Part shown: positions 8,681 through 18,965 of the stretch, in pieces | How positions within the stretch are numbered: position 1 is the first letter of the stretch | How the letters are laid out: each line of letters begins with the position of its first letter | Origin: Symbiodinium natans | Taxonomy: Eukaryota > Sar > Dinophyceae > Suessiales > Symbiodiniaceae | Assembly: GCA_905221605.1 (NCBI GenBank) | Contig: CAJNDS010002064.1 | Coordinates: 658,001-713,935 of the forward strand | Direction: 5' to 3' | Length of the DNA: 55,935 nt | Made by a program: the position numbers and the translations under genes | Notes under the pieces: model-generated | Databases searched by the model: none | Seen by the model: the letters and a program-made list of their open reading frames with translations, nothing else | Told to the model about the DNA's origin: nothing

Positions 8681-8841
8681 GGGACTCTATATATGCCGAG
8701 TGGCAATTGCACCTTGGTACTGACACCAGATGAGTGATGGGCCCAAACATCTTCCATGCCTTCGGAAGGTTTGGGGGACATAGGGTTTGAAGATGCGAGA
8801 GAATCTTCTACCGTGTGCAAAGAGTTACCCAACAGCCACAA
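8617..8841 (-). CDS. Hypothetical ORF overlapping family B repeat
   Basis: A 74-codon minus frame whose C-terminal portion lies within the hairpin repeat; probably not a gene. Confidence 0.15.
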   Translation of the reverse strand: MWLLGNSLHTVEDSLASSNPMSPKPSEGMEDVWAHHSSGVSTKVQLPLGIYRVPGNGVGPFSFVLGGRFPNKSQ

Positions 8842-8934
8842 GGCCCAAACTTACACTGGAAACTATCCTAGGACTACCTAGCAGAGAAAGCGTGCAGGGT
8901 TTAGGGCCGCTTTGGCCTGTCCATGGTGAACCAC

Positions 8935-8982
8935 CCCTAAACCCTAAACCCTAAACCCTAAACCCTAAACCCTAACCCCAAA
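8935..8982. repeat. CCCTAAA telomere-like tract
   Basis: Six perfect units. Confidence 0.92.
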
Positions 8983-9404
8983 TCCTAGGCCAAGTTGCCC
9001 CAGGTCGCCGTCACTTCCAGCGTTTCAAGGCAAGGGCAGGGCTTGGAGAACCTGTGTTTAGGGTTTAGGGTTTAGGGTTGAGTGTTTGGAGGGCTTACTT
9101 AGACCCTGCACCTTAACACCAGATAAAGATTCCCTCAAATACGTACAATTCCCCTTTTCTGACGGCATATGCATATATATATATATATATACATACACAT
9201 ATATATGTATATGGTGAGGGTAAAGATATCGAGACGTAGGTAAAATTCCCCGAAATATATGCACATATAGAGGTTACTCCAGGCAGGAATTGCATGGAAG
9301 GGTTTGGTGGTTCTGGGGCTGGGATACGGGGTGAGGGTTTTAGGGGTTCGGGCTTTACTCGAAGCTCTCGAGTTGCTTGTCACATGAGCCACCCTAATTA
9401 ACCC

Positions 9405-9468
9405 CTAAACCCTAAACCCTAAAGGCCCTAAAGCCCTAAAGCCCTAAAGCCCTAGAGCCCTAAGCCCT
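9405..9468. repeat. CCCTAAA / CCCTAAAG variant tract
   Basis: Two to three perfect heptamers pass into octamer CCCTAAAG units, then AAGCCCT units. Confidence 0.88.
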
Positions 9469-9543
9469 GCCGTGAAGTTAAAGCATGTTGAAGCCCCATA
9501 CGAAGAGCTGAAAGGCATGGTCCTTCTGTACACTCGCGGCTGA
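9469..9543 (+). CDS. Candidate terminal exon
   Basis: Directly after the variant tract the frame reads AVKLKHVEAPYEELKGMVLL then YTRG and TGA. The sequence is strongly protein-like (mixed charge, amphipathic). No family recognised. Confidence 0.35.
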   Translation, partial: AVKLKHVEAPYEELKGMVLLYTRG

Positions 9544-9690
9544 GAAGGCCTCTGTGGCAACAGACGTCGGGTTTTGTATTATGTCTGGGTTGAACCCTAC
9601 ATGGACAATACAACTTACCCCGGTATCTCACCACGGGAGTTTGCAACCAAGCACGGATAACTTCGCCGAGTTCACTGACAGCTGAGCTTC

Positions 9691-10005
9691 GTGAGCACGG
9701 CATTGGCATTCCAAGTCAGACGAGCCAAGTACACCTCAAGCACGGGGGAATCTACCGCCCCGAAGCCCAATAAACCGGGCGTAACTCGCCCCCTTACACC
9801 CCACCCAGTGACTGCTTGCTACCAGCAGCTGCTGCATCTGCCAGAAGTATTGAGATGGCGCCACCATGGACACCTGGGGCGAACTCACCTGGAAGCTCAA
9901 GTTGTTGGCAAACCGAGAAACACTTTTCTGAGCCTAGGGCTTACAGGGTTGAGGTTAGCTTCTGCACGCCCAGATCCTGAAACCAAAAACGTTGCGCACC
10001 ACTGA
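9691..10005 (+). CDS. Hypothetical ORF, 104 aa
   Basis: A 104-codon plus-strand frame with VTACYQQLLHLPEVLRWRHH then GHLGRTHLEAQVVGK in the middle. The flanks are less convincing. It lies some 600 bp beyond the 3' end of the LVIVD gene, in the opposite orientation. Confidence 0.3.
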   Translation: MSTALAFQVRRAKYTSSTGESTAPKPNKPGVTRPLTPHPVTACYQQLLHLPEVLRWRHHGHLGRTHLEAQVVGKPRNTFLSLGLTGLRLASARPDPETKNVAHH

Positions 10006-10587
10006 TATATGTATGCCAAATACGCACATTAGTAAAAGCAAAACAAGAAATCTTCACAACACCTTTAAAGTTAAAGAAAAAATGATGGTCACTCATCGTC
10101 ACGTTTTGCGTGCAAACAAAGTCCAAAAATCACATATTGATTAGCGTCATCTTTTGTAGCGCATTCTGCTGCAGGTACCACCGCAGAAAAGGCTCGTCAG
10201 CGGATACACAATATACAGTGCAATTTCACCGAAATGCAGCTCTTTGAGTTTGGTAGGGTTTCGGAACAGGATGCCCTTTGTGCCGAGGGCGGTTTCAGCA
10301 CTTTTTCTGCCTCGAGATTAGTCGTGCGGGTATGCAGAAGGGGACAATGGACAATTACACGGCGGCAGCCAGCCGCATTTCAGCGGGGGTTGAGTCTGCC
10401 AAGAAGCCTGTCCTCGTCGCAACTCGCCCAGTGGCCAGTGCAAAATGAAGAAAGTATACATCTGCGTACTGCCCCTCGAGTTGGCTAGCCACCCAACACG
10501 GCTCATCCCGCCAAATAGTTCAAAAAGTAAATTGAACACACTCCTGTTGAACACATTTGGTCTAGCCTGCACTCATCTGGGGTTTGC
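10006..10587. other. Region downstream of LVIVD gene
   Basis: Between the C-terminal stop of the LVIVD gene (10588) and about 10.0 kb there are short frames on both strands (plus 10234-10488, minus 10318-10572) that mirror each other and show no clear coding bias. The region likely includes the LVIVD 3' UTR. Confidence 0.35.
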
Positions 10588-12884
10588 TCATGGCCAGAAC
10601 CTAGAACTAGCCAAGGCAATTGAAGCCAAGGCCGAAGCTCGCATGGCATAGCTCACATCAGACACAAACGTGGTGCTCTCAGTGCTCGTTGCATTCTCCA
10701 TCACGGTGCTCGTGGCATTCTCCATTGCGGTCGTGGTGGTGCTTTCCGTGCTCGTCGTCGTTGTGCTGGTCGTTGTGCTGGTCGTTGTGGTGGTCGTGGT
10801 GGTCGTCGTCGACGCCGCTGTAGTCGTCGACGCCGCCGTAGTCGTCGACGCCGCCGTAGTCGTCGTCGTGCTCGTCGTCGTCGACACGATGTTGAGCACG
10901 AAGAAGGCCTCAGAGCGGTGTGCAGTGACATAGACGTGCCCCCCAGCGATCGCGACGCCCTTGGCGTATTCAAGCCGGGGGTGTTTGAAAGACTCCACGA
11001 TGGTGAGGTTGCTTGGGTCACTGATGTCGACTACGACCAAGAGGTCACGTAAGCATAATTCCCTTCAACAGCGACCGACCAGCACTCCTCGAGACGGTCG
11101 TCCTGGACGGAGCCTACCATGCTCATGTTGCTTGGGTCAGAGATGTTAAAGGTAACCAGCCAGTCGTTGTCGTGGCCGCACACATATGCAATGTCCTCCT
11201 TAATGACGATGCCCCTGGCTTCATCAAGCCTCTGCTTATCTTCGACAACTCCTGTGATGCTCGGATTCTTCGGGTCGGTAATGTTGATCGCGACCAGAGT
11301 GTCCTCCGAGTAGCACGTCACGAAGGCGTGATCCCCGGCAATTGCGATGTTCTCGGCACCATCGAGGATGGAGTCTTTCAGATGGCTCACGACTGTGAGG
11401 TTGCTCGGGTCGCTGATGTCCACCACTGTCACGGCGTCCTCGGAATAAGCGGTCACAATAGCGTAGTTCCCTGCGATCTTGACGTCTGTGGCACCATCAA
11501 ACAAATCGTCATCCTGGATGGAGCCCACGATGGTGGGGTTGGCCGGGTCTGTGATGCTGAGAACGACAAGGCCATCATAGTCGTTAGCAGCCACGTAGAT
11601 GTAGTCCCCAACAATCTCAATGCCCTCGACGCCATCCAGCTTCGGGTCATAGACGTGGCGTACCACTGTGGGGCTGGTTGGGTCGCTGATGTCGATCACA
11701 GTAAGAGAACCTTCTTCACCGTTCACGTAGGCATAATTGACTTTGATTGCAATCTGATCGGGATCCTCAAGGATGCTGTGCGGGACTTCCCCAAAGGAGG
11801 AAACGAGGCTCAGATTGCTTGGGTTACTGATGTTCACCACCGCCACGTGTTCCCCCTGCAGCCCCTCACCTTTTAGCTTTGCGGTGATGAGCGCGAGGTC
11901 CCCAACAATGATGAGATTTTCAGGCCAATAGAGCTGGGTATCGGATATCAGACTGTTGGTGATGGTAGGGTTGCTTGGGTCGGTGATGTCGACCGTCGCA
12001 ATGCTATTGCCCCACAGTCCGATTACGTAAGCGTAGCCTCCGGTGATGCGGACTCTCTGGGCTCCGTCTAGGGCTGCACCGTCGTAGACGCTGCCTACGA
12101 TGGACATACTCGTTGGGTCAGAGACGTTGATCACGGTCAAGCGGTCCTTCATCCAGGATGTCACATACGCGAGGTCCCCGGCAATCTCAAGTCCAACGGG
12201 GCCATCGGTCATCGTCGCATCTGAAACAACGCCCGCGATGCTTGGGTTGCTCGGGCCAGCAATGCTGACCGCAGTCAAGGCATCAGCGTTAAAGGAGGTC
12301 ACATAGGCGTAGTCGCCAGCGATCCGCACATCCCTGGGACTGGAGAGGCTACTTGATGCGACGTAACCTACAAGCGTGAGGTTGCTTAGATCGGTGACGT
12401 TCAGCACCATCAGGCTTTGCGAATATTCCCCGGTCACGAAGGCGAGGTTTCCATCGACTGCAATGGCATTCGGTCCATTTATCACAGTGCTATCCTGCGT
12501 TTCGAAGGAGCCCGTGATGGTGAGGTTGCTCGGATCGGTGATGTTGATTGCAAGCACTGCATAAGGATATGAGTCCCTTGTAACGAAAGCGTGGTCCCCA
12601 ACGATGGTCAAAGCCCTGGGGTACCCGATGAGCTGCTTGCCCACAAGAGAACTCACGAATGTGGGGTTGGCGGGATCTGAGATGTCGAGCACTGAGATGC
12701 CCCAATCATATTGCCCCGCCACATACACGTAGTTCCCCGCGACTCCAAGTCCCTTGGCCCCTGACATTGCAATGGGGTCTCGGACCATGCCTGCCAAGGT
12801 TACGTGGCTTTGTGCGCAGGCTTGACTTATCATGGCAACCAGGAGGGGGGGGAGGCTCACACGCCGACCAGAACCAAAGGCCAT
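10588..12884 (-). CDS. Secreted LVIVD-repeat beta-propeller protein, frame-broken
   Basis: The start is the first ATG after an in-frame TAG nine codons upstream. Residues 1-24 form a signal peptide (Arg-Arg, then LPPLLVAMISQACA, likely cleaved before QSH). About 14 repeats of ~43 residues follow with the LVIVD pattern (for example YVAGQYDWGISVLDISDP, YAIVTAYSEDAVTVVDISDP), each with the VxDISDPSNxT signature and many N-x-S/T sequons. Such repeats are known to form beta-propellers on secreted or surface proteins. The 617-codon frame ends at TAG (11031) after YVTSWS inside repeat 13. A second frame resumes at 11040 with LVVVDISDPSN and completes repeats 13-14, then a Thr/Ser stretch with three AASTTT units, then a hydrophobic tail ending SSRFWP. 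The break removes roughly seven residues of the expected repeat, consistent with a small deletion, an assembly error or a pseudogene. The tail could be a GPI-anchor signal (inference). No intron is evident. Confidence 0.85.
10740..10885. repeat. GTC/GTG trinucleotide-rich coding repeat
   Basis: This encodes the poly-Thr/Ser stretch of the LVIVD protein. It includes three near-identical 18-bp units (GTCGTCGACGCCGCCGTA) at about 10803-10862. Apparent long plus-strand Val-rich frames here are antisense artefacts. Confidence 0.85.
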
Positions 12885-12911
12885 GGTATTGGCTGAGGAG
12901 CGGAGGTGCTA

Positions 12912-13400
12912 CTGCTGAGCTACTGCTGACGTGAGCTTAACACTCAGAGCCGGCCGCGAAACAGCAAGACGAAACCTGCCATCAGGAAACGACTGAGTAT
13001 GTCCACCCGTGTGGTCTGTAGGTTCACGTGTGGGTCAGAACTGTTGCCGGGCATGAGTTCTCGGGGGGTTGGTTTTTTATAAGGTTTCGTGGCGGAGACA
13101 ATGGAAACCATAGGTAGGGGGGGGGACACAGCGTTACACATGAGCAGAAGTAACTGTATACTACTTATGTTTACGGGGCCAGAGCGTGATATTGCTTGAG
13201 TACGGGCGGGCCAGAAACAATGAATTCTACAGTTTGATCACGGTTAGCATAGTAGGTTCTGGATTGCTAGCTACACATATTCAGAGAACCCGGAGAAACC
13301 AACATAATCAAAACGACATAGAGAATGTATAAACACAATCTTGCTGCAATATCACATGGAGATCCATCACATCTGCCTATCATCGTGCTCCAAAGCTCCA
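12912..13400. promoter_or_regulatory. 5' flank of LVIVD gene
   Basis: About 500 bp upstream of the LVIVD start. I see no convincing TATA box. A 65-codon minus frame (12944-13141) is unsupported. Any promoter here is inferred only from position. Confidence 0.25.
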
Positions 13401-13413
13401 AAGCCGAAAGCTC

Positions 13414-13536
13414 AGTTCCCGACCGGCCGGGCCAGACTCCACGGGCAGGGTCCGTGTCATCATGGATTGGCTGGCCTTCTTACGGCGCAGACTGCAGTGG
13501 CGTGCAGGGTCTTCTGGGTTTAGTGTTTGGGTTTAG
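13414..13536 (+). CDS. Candidate exon
   Basis: Open plus frame SSRPAGPDSTGRVRVIMDWL then AFLRRRLQWRAG, after which it runs into a TTTAGGG-like unit. An internal ATG starts MDWLAFLRRRLQW. GC-rich third positions and an amphipathic basic helix support coding. Confidence 0.35.
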   Translation, partial: SSRPAGPDSTGRVRVIMDWLAFLRRRLQWRAGSSGFSVWV

Positions 13537-13603
13537 GGTTGACGGTAATGTTTTTCAGACCCTTTCAGACAAACTCTAAACCTGCAGACGCGTGGGAAGG
13601 CGC

Positions 13604-13629
13604 GGGGGGGGGGGGGGGGGGGGGGGGGG
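13604..13629. repeat. Poly-G tract (26 G)
   Basis: A homopolymer of 26 G, the longest in the window. Confidence 0.95.
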
Positions 13630-13767
13630 AGTGAGCTCTGCCTGCACAACTAGACTTCATGGGGACAGTGGCATTGATAGGGACAGTGCTGGGGATAGAC
13701 GGGACAGCTATCCAGCAAATGCCTGCAGCGTCAGCAGTTCAGGTGTATGACTGTAAGACTCAAAGAC

Positions 13768-13956
13768 CTACAGGATTTCCAGCCATGGAATAACTCCAGG
13801 GGAGACTAGAGCCTGCAACGCTCTCAAGGGACCAATTGCCTGCGGCCCGAAGCGGACAGCCCCGCGCAGGCTGCCGTGCCGCGCATCCACGAAGAAGGCC
13901 GTGGAGATCGCATCAGGCATCAACCCAGAAGCTGGGTCCTTGATTTGGCGAGCCAT
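13768..13956 (-). CDS. Candidate 5' exon, up to 62 aa
   Basis: The minus strand reads MARQIKDPASGLMPDAISTA then FFVDARHGSLRGAVRFGPQA and IGPLRALQ. It is protein-like through the CAG at about 13811, beyond which composition declines. Unknown function. Confidence 0.38.
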   Translation of the reverse strand: MARQIKDPASGLMPDAISTAFFVDARHGSLRGAVRFGPQAIGPLRALQALVSPGVIPWLEIL

Positions 13957-14193
13957 GGCTCATAAACCCCAGGCTGTGAAAGGGGCCCCATAGCCTACAG
14001 GAGAATCATAGCTTTTGTCAGCTGAGTTTCATTGGCCGTGAGACCTGCCAACCAAAGCCTACAACCTTAAACCCTGAGACCCCAAAAGCCTATCTACAGA
14101 TGCATTACATGCATGTCTGTGTTTGCAACAAGGGACATGAAACGCAATGACGTCTGCACACCACGTTTGGACATAGAATGCCAAAGCTATACC

Positions 14194-14262
14194 TCAGCCG
14201 GGACGCGAGTGATGGGCACATGCCCACACGCGGGAGGTCGCCCTCCTCGCCTCGCGGATCAG
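14194..14262 (-). CDS. Candidate exon fragment
   Basis: The minus frame LIREARRATSRVWACAHHSR then PG and stop. Arg/Ala-rich, GC-biased. Weak on its own. Confidence 0.22.
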   Translation of the reverse strand: MIREARRATSRVWACAHHSRPG

Positions 14263-14433
14263 GGTTTATTGGGTTTAGGGTGTAGGGTTCAGGGATTCAG
14301 GAAAGCAGCACAATGAAGTCGGTGTGGTGGGGGGGGGGGGGGCTTGACTCTCTTTCTTGCAGCGTGTGCCATGGAACGGTTGCTGCGTGGCCCTTGACCT
14401 GAAGCTCAGGAACCCCCAAAACCGTAAACCTAC

Positions 14434-14543
14434 CTAAATCCTTCTCCTCAGGCCTCCGGCTGCCGGTGGCAGGGGCTTTGGAAACACGCGGCGCACTGGC
14501 ACAAAGTCCTTGTCGTCAAGGATGGCTTGCAGCACCGCCTTTG
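14434..14543 (-). CDS. Candidate exon with acceptor
   Basis: ATTTGACACGTGCAG precedes AKAVLQAILDDKDFVPVRRV then FPKPLPPAAGGLRRRI and TAG. Codon use is strongly GC3-biased and the helix/loop pattern is protein-like. Could be a terminal exon. Confidence 0.4.
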
Positions 14544-14742
14544 CTGCACGTGTCAAATACATGTGACGCTTAGCCGAGGCTTGGTGAGCATACGATTTAG
14601 GGACAAGTGGTCTCCAAGACAGATGTCAGGAAGTTCTACTCAGGTCTACCCAAGCCTCAGGGACATTGCGTTGCGCACACCAGACGTCAGGGAGGGAGCA
14701 GTTGCTAACACCTCCACTGAAAAAAAGGCTCTGAAAAAATAG
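14527..14742 (+). CDS. Hypothetical ORF/terminal exon
   Basis: The frame ends VYPSLRDIALRTPDVREGAV then ANTSTEKKALKK and TAG, preceded by a TCAG at 14643. The Lys-rich end at a natural stop resembles a true C-terminus. Its first part overlaps the minus-strand candidate at 14434-14543. Confidence 0.35.
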   Translation: MQHRLCCTCQIHVTLSRGLVSIRFRDKWSPRQMSGSSTQVYPSLRDIALRTPDVREGAVANTSTEKKALKK

Positions 14743-14881
14743 CTTTGCCTCACTGAAGCAGAGTCATCCTGCACTTTCAAAGCCTTCGAAGCTGGGGTCC
14801 CGCGTGGTTGTTGGCTTTGGGGAGCGGCAAATCACCAAGTGCCCACCAACAATCAGAACTTGGCACTCGGGCCCCAGGGCC

Positions 14882-15127
14882 CTAGAGGAAGAGAGAGAGA
14901 GAGACAGACAGAGTCAGAGACAAACAAAAACATGACAAAAAAAGGGAGATAACATATGTCTCTCCAAACTGCTGCATGCACATTGCATTGCGCCTCGCCC
15001 TGATACCGACTACTCCTTCAGGAAGGTACAGAAATGTCTTGCAAGCTTGAGATCTGCAAACCCCCACATTACGAGAACCCGCACGCGGTCGCATCATGTC
15101 GCGCACGACATGTATCGATCCTTGCAT
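14882..15127 (-). CDS. Hypothetical ORF, 81 aa
   Basis: Contains FLYLPEGVVGIRARRNAMCM then QQFGET after an AAGCTTGCAAG acceptor-like site. The distal part is GA-repeat derived (SLSVSLSL). Confidence 0.27.
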   Translation of the reverse strand: MQGSIHVVRDMMRPRAGSRNVGVCRSQACKTFLYLPEGVVGIRARRNAMCMQQFGETYVISLFLSCFCLSLTLSVSLSLFL

Positions 15128-15160
15128 GAGACATTCACCTCCCCAAAGGCTCCTAAATAT

Positions 15161-15355
15161 CTATTCAGCAGCAAACAAGTAGATGAGACAACCGCCACCT
15201 GCTAGCCAGGCTTCGTCATCTCTGGGAAACGCAGGGTAAGCTGCAGAGACATCCACTGGTGTCCTGGCCATGCTACGTGTAGAAATATACACCATGTATG
15301 TATCTTTATATCTGTATATATATATATACTTGCCTACATACATACAAACAAACAA
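15161..15355 (-). CDS. Candidate exon/ORF, core 15161-15271
   Basis: From an internal ATG it reads MARTPVDVSAAYPAFPRDDE then AWLAGGGCLIYLFAAE and TAG. The core is compact and protein-like. Upstream codons come from a TATA/TACA simple repeat, so the internal ATG is the better start. Confidence 0.35.
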   Translation of the reverse strand: MFVCMYVGKYIYIYRYKDTYMVYISTRSMARTPVDVSAAYPAFPRDDEAWLAGGGCLIYLFAAE

Positions 15356-15524
15356 ACATACATAATATCATGTATACGCATGTTTCTTAAGTACCAGCTC
15401 TGGGCAATGAATTTGCCCCGCGACTTCATTACTGATTTGTTTACGTGCATATTTCTATTATTGTGTATGCACGTGAGTACTAGCTCTCGGCCATGATTTA
15501 GATATGATTTAGCCACGCAACCAA

Positions 15525-15770
15525 TTGCTAGGGCTTCCACATCAACATTGTTACGATGAACATCGTTTGACTGGCCCAGTGCTTCACCTGCAGGCCGGAA
15601 CTGAACTAGGTTGGCAGAATCCTGTGAAGCGATTCCCGAAACAGAAGCCGCCTGCAGCAAAGGCAACAGTTTTAAGATACCCCCAAGGATATCCGGACTC
15701 CGGAAAGGACCCTTGTTGCTGGAATCGGGACCCTAATCTTTGCCCAGGATCGCCAGTGTCGCGGCGGTGA
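15525..15770 (+). CDS. Hypothetical ORF, 81 aa
   Basis: After TTCACCTGCAG the frame reads AGTELGWQNPVKRFPKQKPP then AAKATVLRYPQGYPDSGKDP. A 110-codon minus frame overlaps, and strand choice is uncertain. Confidence 0.28.
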   Translation: MLGLPHQHCYDEHRLTGPVLHLQAGTELGWQNPVKRFPKQKPPAAKATVLRYPQGYPDSGKDPCCWNRDPNLCPGSPVSRR

Positions 15771-16034
15771 GCCATTCGCCCTGAGCCTGGCCCAAGGTTG
15801 CAGCAAGGAGTTATAAGGAGTTAGGGGGGAGGCGTCTAGCCTCCGAGCCGCATGAGAAGCAAAACCGAACGCCCAGCGATTGGAACATGCTGCTTGGCAA
15901 GGGACTGACGCAGCCGGCATCCGACCCGACCCGACCCGAGCGAAGGCTTTTACCGCGGTGTCGGTGTCTGTCTGCGTGTGTGTCAACACCTGAACATGGT
16001 GCAACACATGACCGCTCCATTTGACAGCGTACAT
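15672..16034 (-). CDS. Hypothetical ORF, 120 aa
   Basis: Contains AVKAFARVGSGRMPAASVPC then QAACSNRWAFGFASHAARRL. Ala/Arg/Ser-rich with GC3 bias. Includes a GGGTC pentamer microrepeat near 15930. No family. Confidence 0.28.
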   Translation of the reverse strand: MYAVKWSGHVLHHVQVLTHTQTDTDTAVKAFARVGSGRMPAASVPCQAACSNRWAFGFASHAARRLDASPLTPYNSLLQPWARLRANGSPPRHWRSWAKIRVPIPATRVLSGVRISLGVS

Positions 16035-16108
16035 TGCAGGGGACCAGGAGGGGTAGGGAGGGGGTCCTGGTCAACGAAGACCCCCCTCCCCAGCCGCGTG
16101 TAACGTAC

Positions 16109-16159
16109 CTGCATTTTCGTCAGCTCTTGGGCCCTGCGCGGCAGCTTGGGGGACATCAT
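16109..16159 (-). CDS. Candidate 5' exon with GTACGT donor
   Basis: The minus strand reads MMSPKLPRRAQELTKMQ and ends at CAG|GTACGT, a full consensus donor. Short but with correct phase and a methionine start. Confidence 0.35.
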
Positions 16160-16397
16160 CTTCATTCATCTTCCATCTCACATTGTTGTGCATCATTCCT
16201 TGTGTCTGGTGCAACACGGGCCGCCCCTACACACCTCGTTGGCATCATTTCATCCTTGTTCACTTGTGACATTCCCGGTGTCTGTCATAAGTTGGGACAA
16301 AAATGTTCACCTCATCTTCATGCATGCATGACACACCCCCACACACAAAACGATCTGCTCCTGTCTTCAGTTATGAGCTCTTGCCGAGCCAAACTCT

Positions 16398-17432
<1,035 letters not shown>

Positions 17433-17448
17433 GCACCCTCTACAAACT

Positions 17449-17553
17449 ATGAGTAGAAGCCCTCGACGCCTAAATTTTAAGCTGGATCCACGGCGGCCAT
17501 GCAACCAGGCCTCTTTGCCTAAACGATCCAGGCACCCTGTGCGGGGCGTGTAG
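17449..17553 (+). CDS. Short ORF/exon, 34 aa
   Basis: Just after the TG array, [20 protein letters not shown] then [14 protein letters not shown] and stop. Arg/Pro/Ser-rich and basic. Could be the end of a protein or chance. Confidence 0.27.
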   Translation: MSRSPRRLNFKLDPRRPCNQASLPKRSRHPVRGV

Positions 17554-17632
17554 ATTTGCTCCTTGGAGAAGAGGCGGCATCTTACAGCTCGCTAAAGCTT
17601 CTCGACGCCCAAAGAAGAGACAACACATCTTC

Positions 17633-17710
17633 TCATGTCATATGCTGAAAGGACATATGTCGCCAGGGTGCAGTGATGCTGCCGGACAGCTTGACCTGAA
17701 AGGATGTGGC
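17633..17710 (-). CDS. Candidate terminal exon
   Basis: CGCATCGCTTGCAG precedes ATSFQVKLSGSITAPWRHMS then FQHMT and TGA. Good acceptor and protein-like beta-strand pattern. Confidence 0.37.
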   Translation of the reverse strand, partial: ATSFQVKLSGSITAPWRHMSFQHMT

Positions 17711-17965
17711 CTGCAAGCGATGCGGAATCAAAACAGCCGACTTAGGCACGTTCTTCAGCTGTGAGCTGCCACGATGTTATGGGCAGTTGTTGCCAGCAGC
17801 TGTACTTGCCTGAGCCCGAAGCCACAAACCCCACCACCTCGCCAAACCCCGAAGCTTTGAACGCCCCAAAGTTTATGGCGTCCAGGGTTCAGACCTCACC
17901 CCATGTAGCCAACCTTTATATATCCGAAGCACTTCAAAGCCCCTAGCAGCCGGCCTTTTTCAAAG

Positions 17966-18025
17966 GGCCCTAAACCTTAAACCCTACTAAACCCCAAACC
18001 CTAAACCCTAAACCCTGAACCCTGA
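17966..18025. repeat. CCCTAAA telomere-like tract
   Basis: CCCTAAA, CCTTAAA and CCCTGAA units. Confidence 0.88.
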
Positions 18026-18046
18026 AGCCCTCAAGGCTCTATAAAC

Positions 18047-18145
18047 CTTCGCCGGGCAGCGCTCTGCAGGGGGCGGGGGAGCCGCGCCAGGCGCTGCAGG
18101 AGCATCAGTGCCCGCTCAGCGAGCTCGGGTCTCCTGTTGATGATT
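18047..18145 (-). CDS. Candidate internal exon between telomere-like tracts
   Basis: The minus strand reads IINRRPELAERALMLLQRLA then RLPRPLQSAARR, entered after CCCCACAAG and left at GAAG|GTTTATAG. GC3 is very high and the helix is clearly amphipathic. Both flanking sequences are TTTAGGG-type in the sense of this strand, so if it is an exon its introns consist largely of telomere-like repeat. Confidence 0.42.
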
Positions 18146-18157
18146 CTTGTGGGGAGC

Positions 18158-18262
18158 CCTAAACCCTAAACCCTAAACCCTAAACCCTAAACCCTAAACC
18201 CTAAACCCTAAACCCTAAACCCTAAACCCTAAGCCCTAAGCCCTAAGCCCTAAGCCCTAAAC
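18158..18262. repeat. CCCTAAA tract passing into AAGCCCT units
   Basis: About ten perfect CCCTAAA heptamers followed by a block of four to five CCCTAAG units. Confidence 0.95.
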
Positions 18263-18299
18263 CCGGACCCTAAACCTTAAACACCCAGCGAGGGGGGAC

Positions 18300-18370
18300 T
18301 TGGGATCAGGGTGTGGGGTTGTGGGGCCTTGGGGGGCTTCTGGGGCCTTGGGGGGGCTTCTGGGGCCTTG
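18300..18370. repeat. GGGGCCTTGGGGGGCTTCT tandem repeat
   Basis: Three imperfect ~20-bp units. Confidence 0.8.
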
Positions 18371-18391
18371 GGGCCGGAGCGGCACTTACAG

Positions 18392-18457
18392 GGGTCCACT
18401 GAGAATTTGCTCTGGTTTGCTGCGCTAAGGGACCTTCTAAATCGTCAGCCAGCTTAA
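18392..18457 (+). CDS. Candidate terminal exon
   Basis: After GGCACTTACAG the frame reads GSTENLLWFAALRDLLNRQP then A and TAA. The helix looks real and the acceptor is good, but it is only 21 codons. Confidence 0.35.
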   Translation, partial: GSTENLLWFAALRDLLNRQPA

Positions 18458-18540
18458 GCCCTAAACCCGAAACCCTAGAACCCCAGCCTTAGTACTAAAC
18501 CCGATAGGGTCTCTCTGAACTCGGTGAACTACAAACCTTA

Positions 18541-18637
18541 GGATGCTCCCCCTTATTCTAAGAGTCCGGAATAGGGACTAAAGTGCCCCCTACTATGATC
18601 CCTAGTAAGGGCTGGTAGTACAAGGGGGAACCTCCCC
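18541..18637. mobile_element. MITE-like hairpin element, family A copy 1
   Basis: The left end GGATGCTCCCCCTTATTCTA is mirrored by the right end, which reads GGAGGTTCCCCCTTGTACTA on the other strand. Similarity of the two arms continues for about 40 bp, so the whole element can fold into one hairpin. Two further copies lie at 53.0 and 53.7 kb. It carries no coding sequence. Confidence 0.75.
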
Positions 18638-18660
18638 ATACAAACCCCTAAAAACCTTTC

Positions 18661-18795
18661 ACCCTAAACCTTAACCCTAAACCCCAAACCCTAAACCCTA
18701 AACCCTATAAACCCTACAAACCCTATAAACCCTATAAACCCTAAACCTTAAACCCTAAACCCTGAATCCAAAAACCCTGAACCCACAAACCCTAA
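18661..18795. repeat. CCCTAAA / CCCTATAAA variant tract
   Basis: Perfect heptamers interleave with nonamer CCCTATAAA units (three in a row near 18710-18735). Confidence 0.9.
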
Positions 18796-18867
18796 ACAGG
18801 CTTCGTGCATCCCGGGCCGCTTTGAAACCGATGCAAGCATCTCGGCTCGGCGCACCTCCCAGTCGCC

Positions 18868-18965
18868 ACGGTTTAGGGTTTAGGGTTTATAGGGTATAGG
18901 GTATAGGGTATAGGGTTTAGGGTTTAGGGTTTAGGGTTTAGGGGTTCGAGGGTTCGAGGGTGTTT
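18868..18965. repeat. TTTAGGG tract with TATAGGG block
   Basis: TTTAGGG units flank a homogeneous block of four TATAGGG units, then GTTCGAGG units. Confidence 0.9.

Noticed and set aside
10670-10933. Val-rich 87-codon plus-strand frame
   Set aside because: Antisense of the Thr-rich coding stretch of the LVIVD gene.
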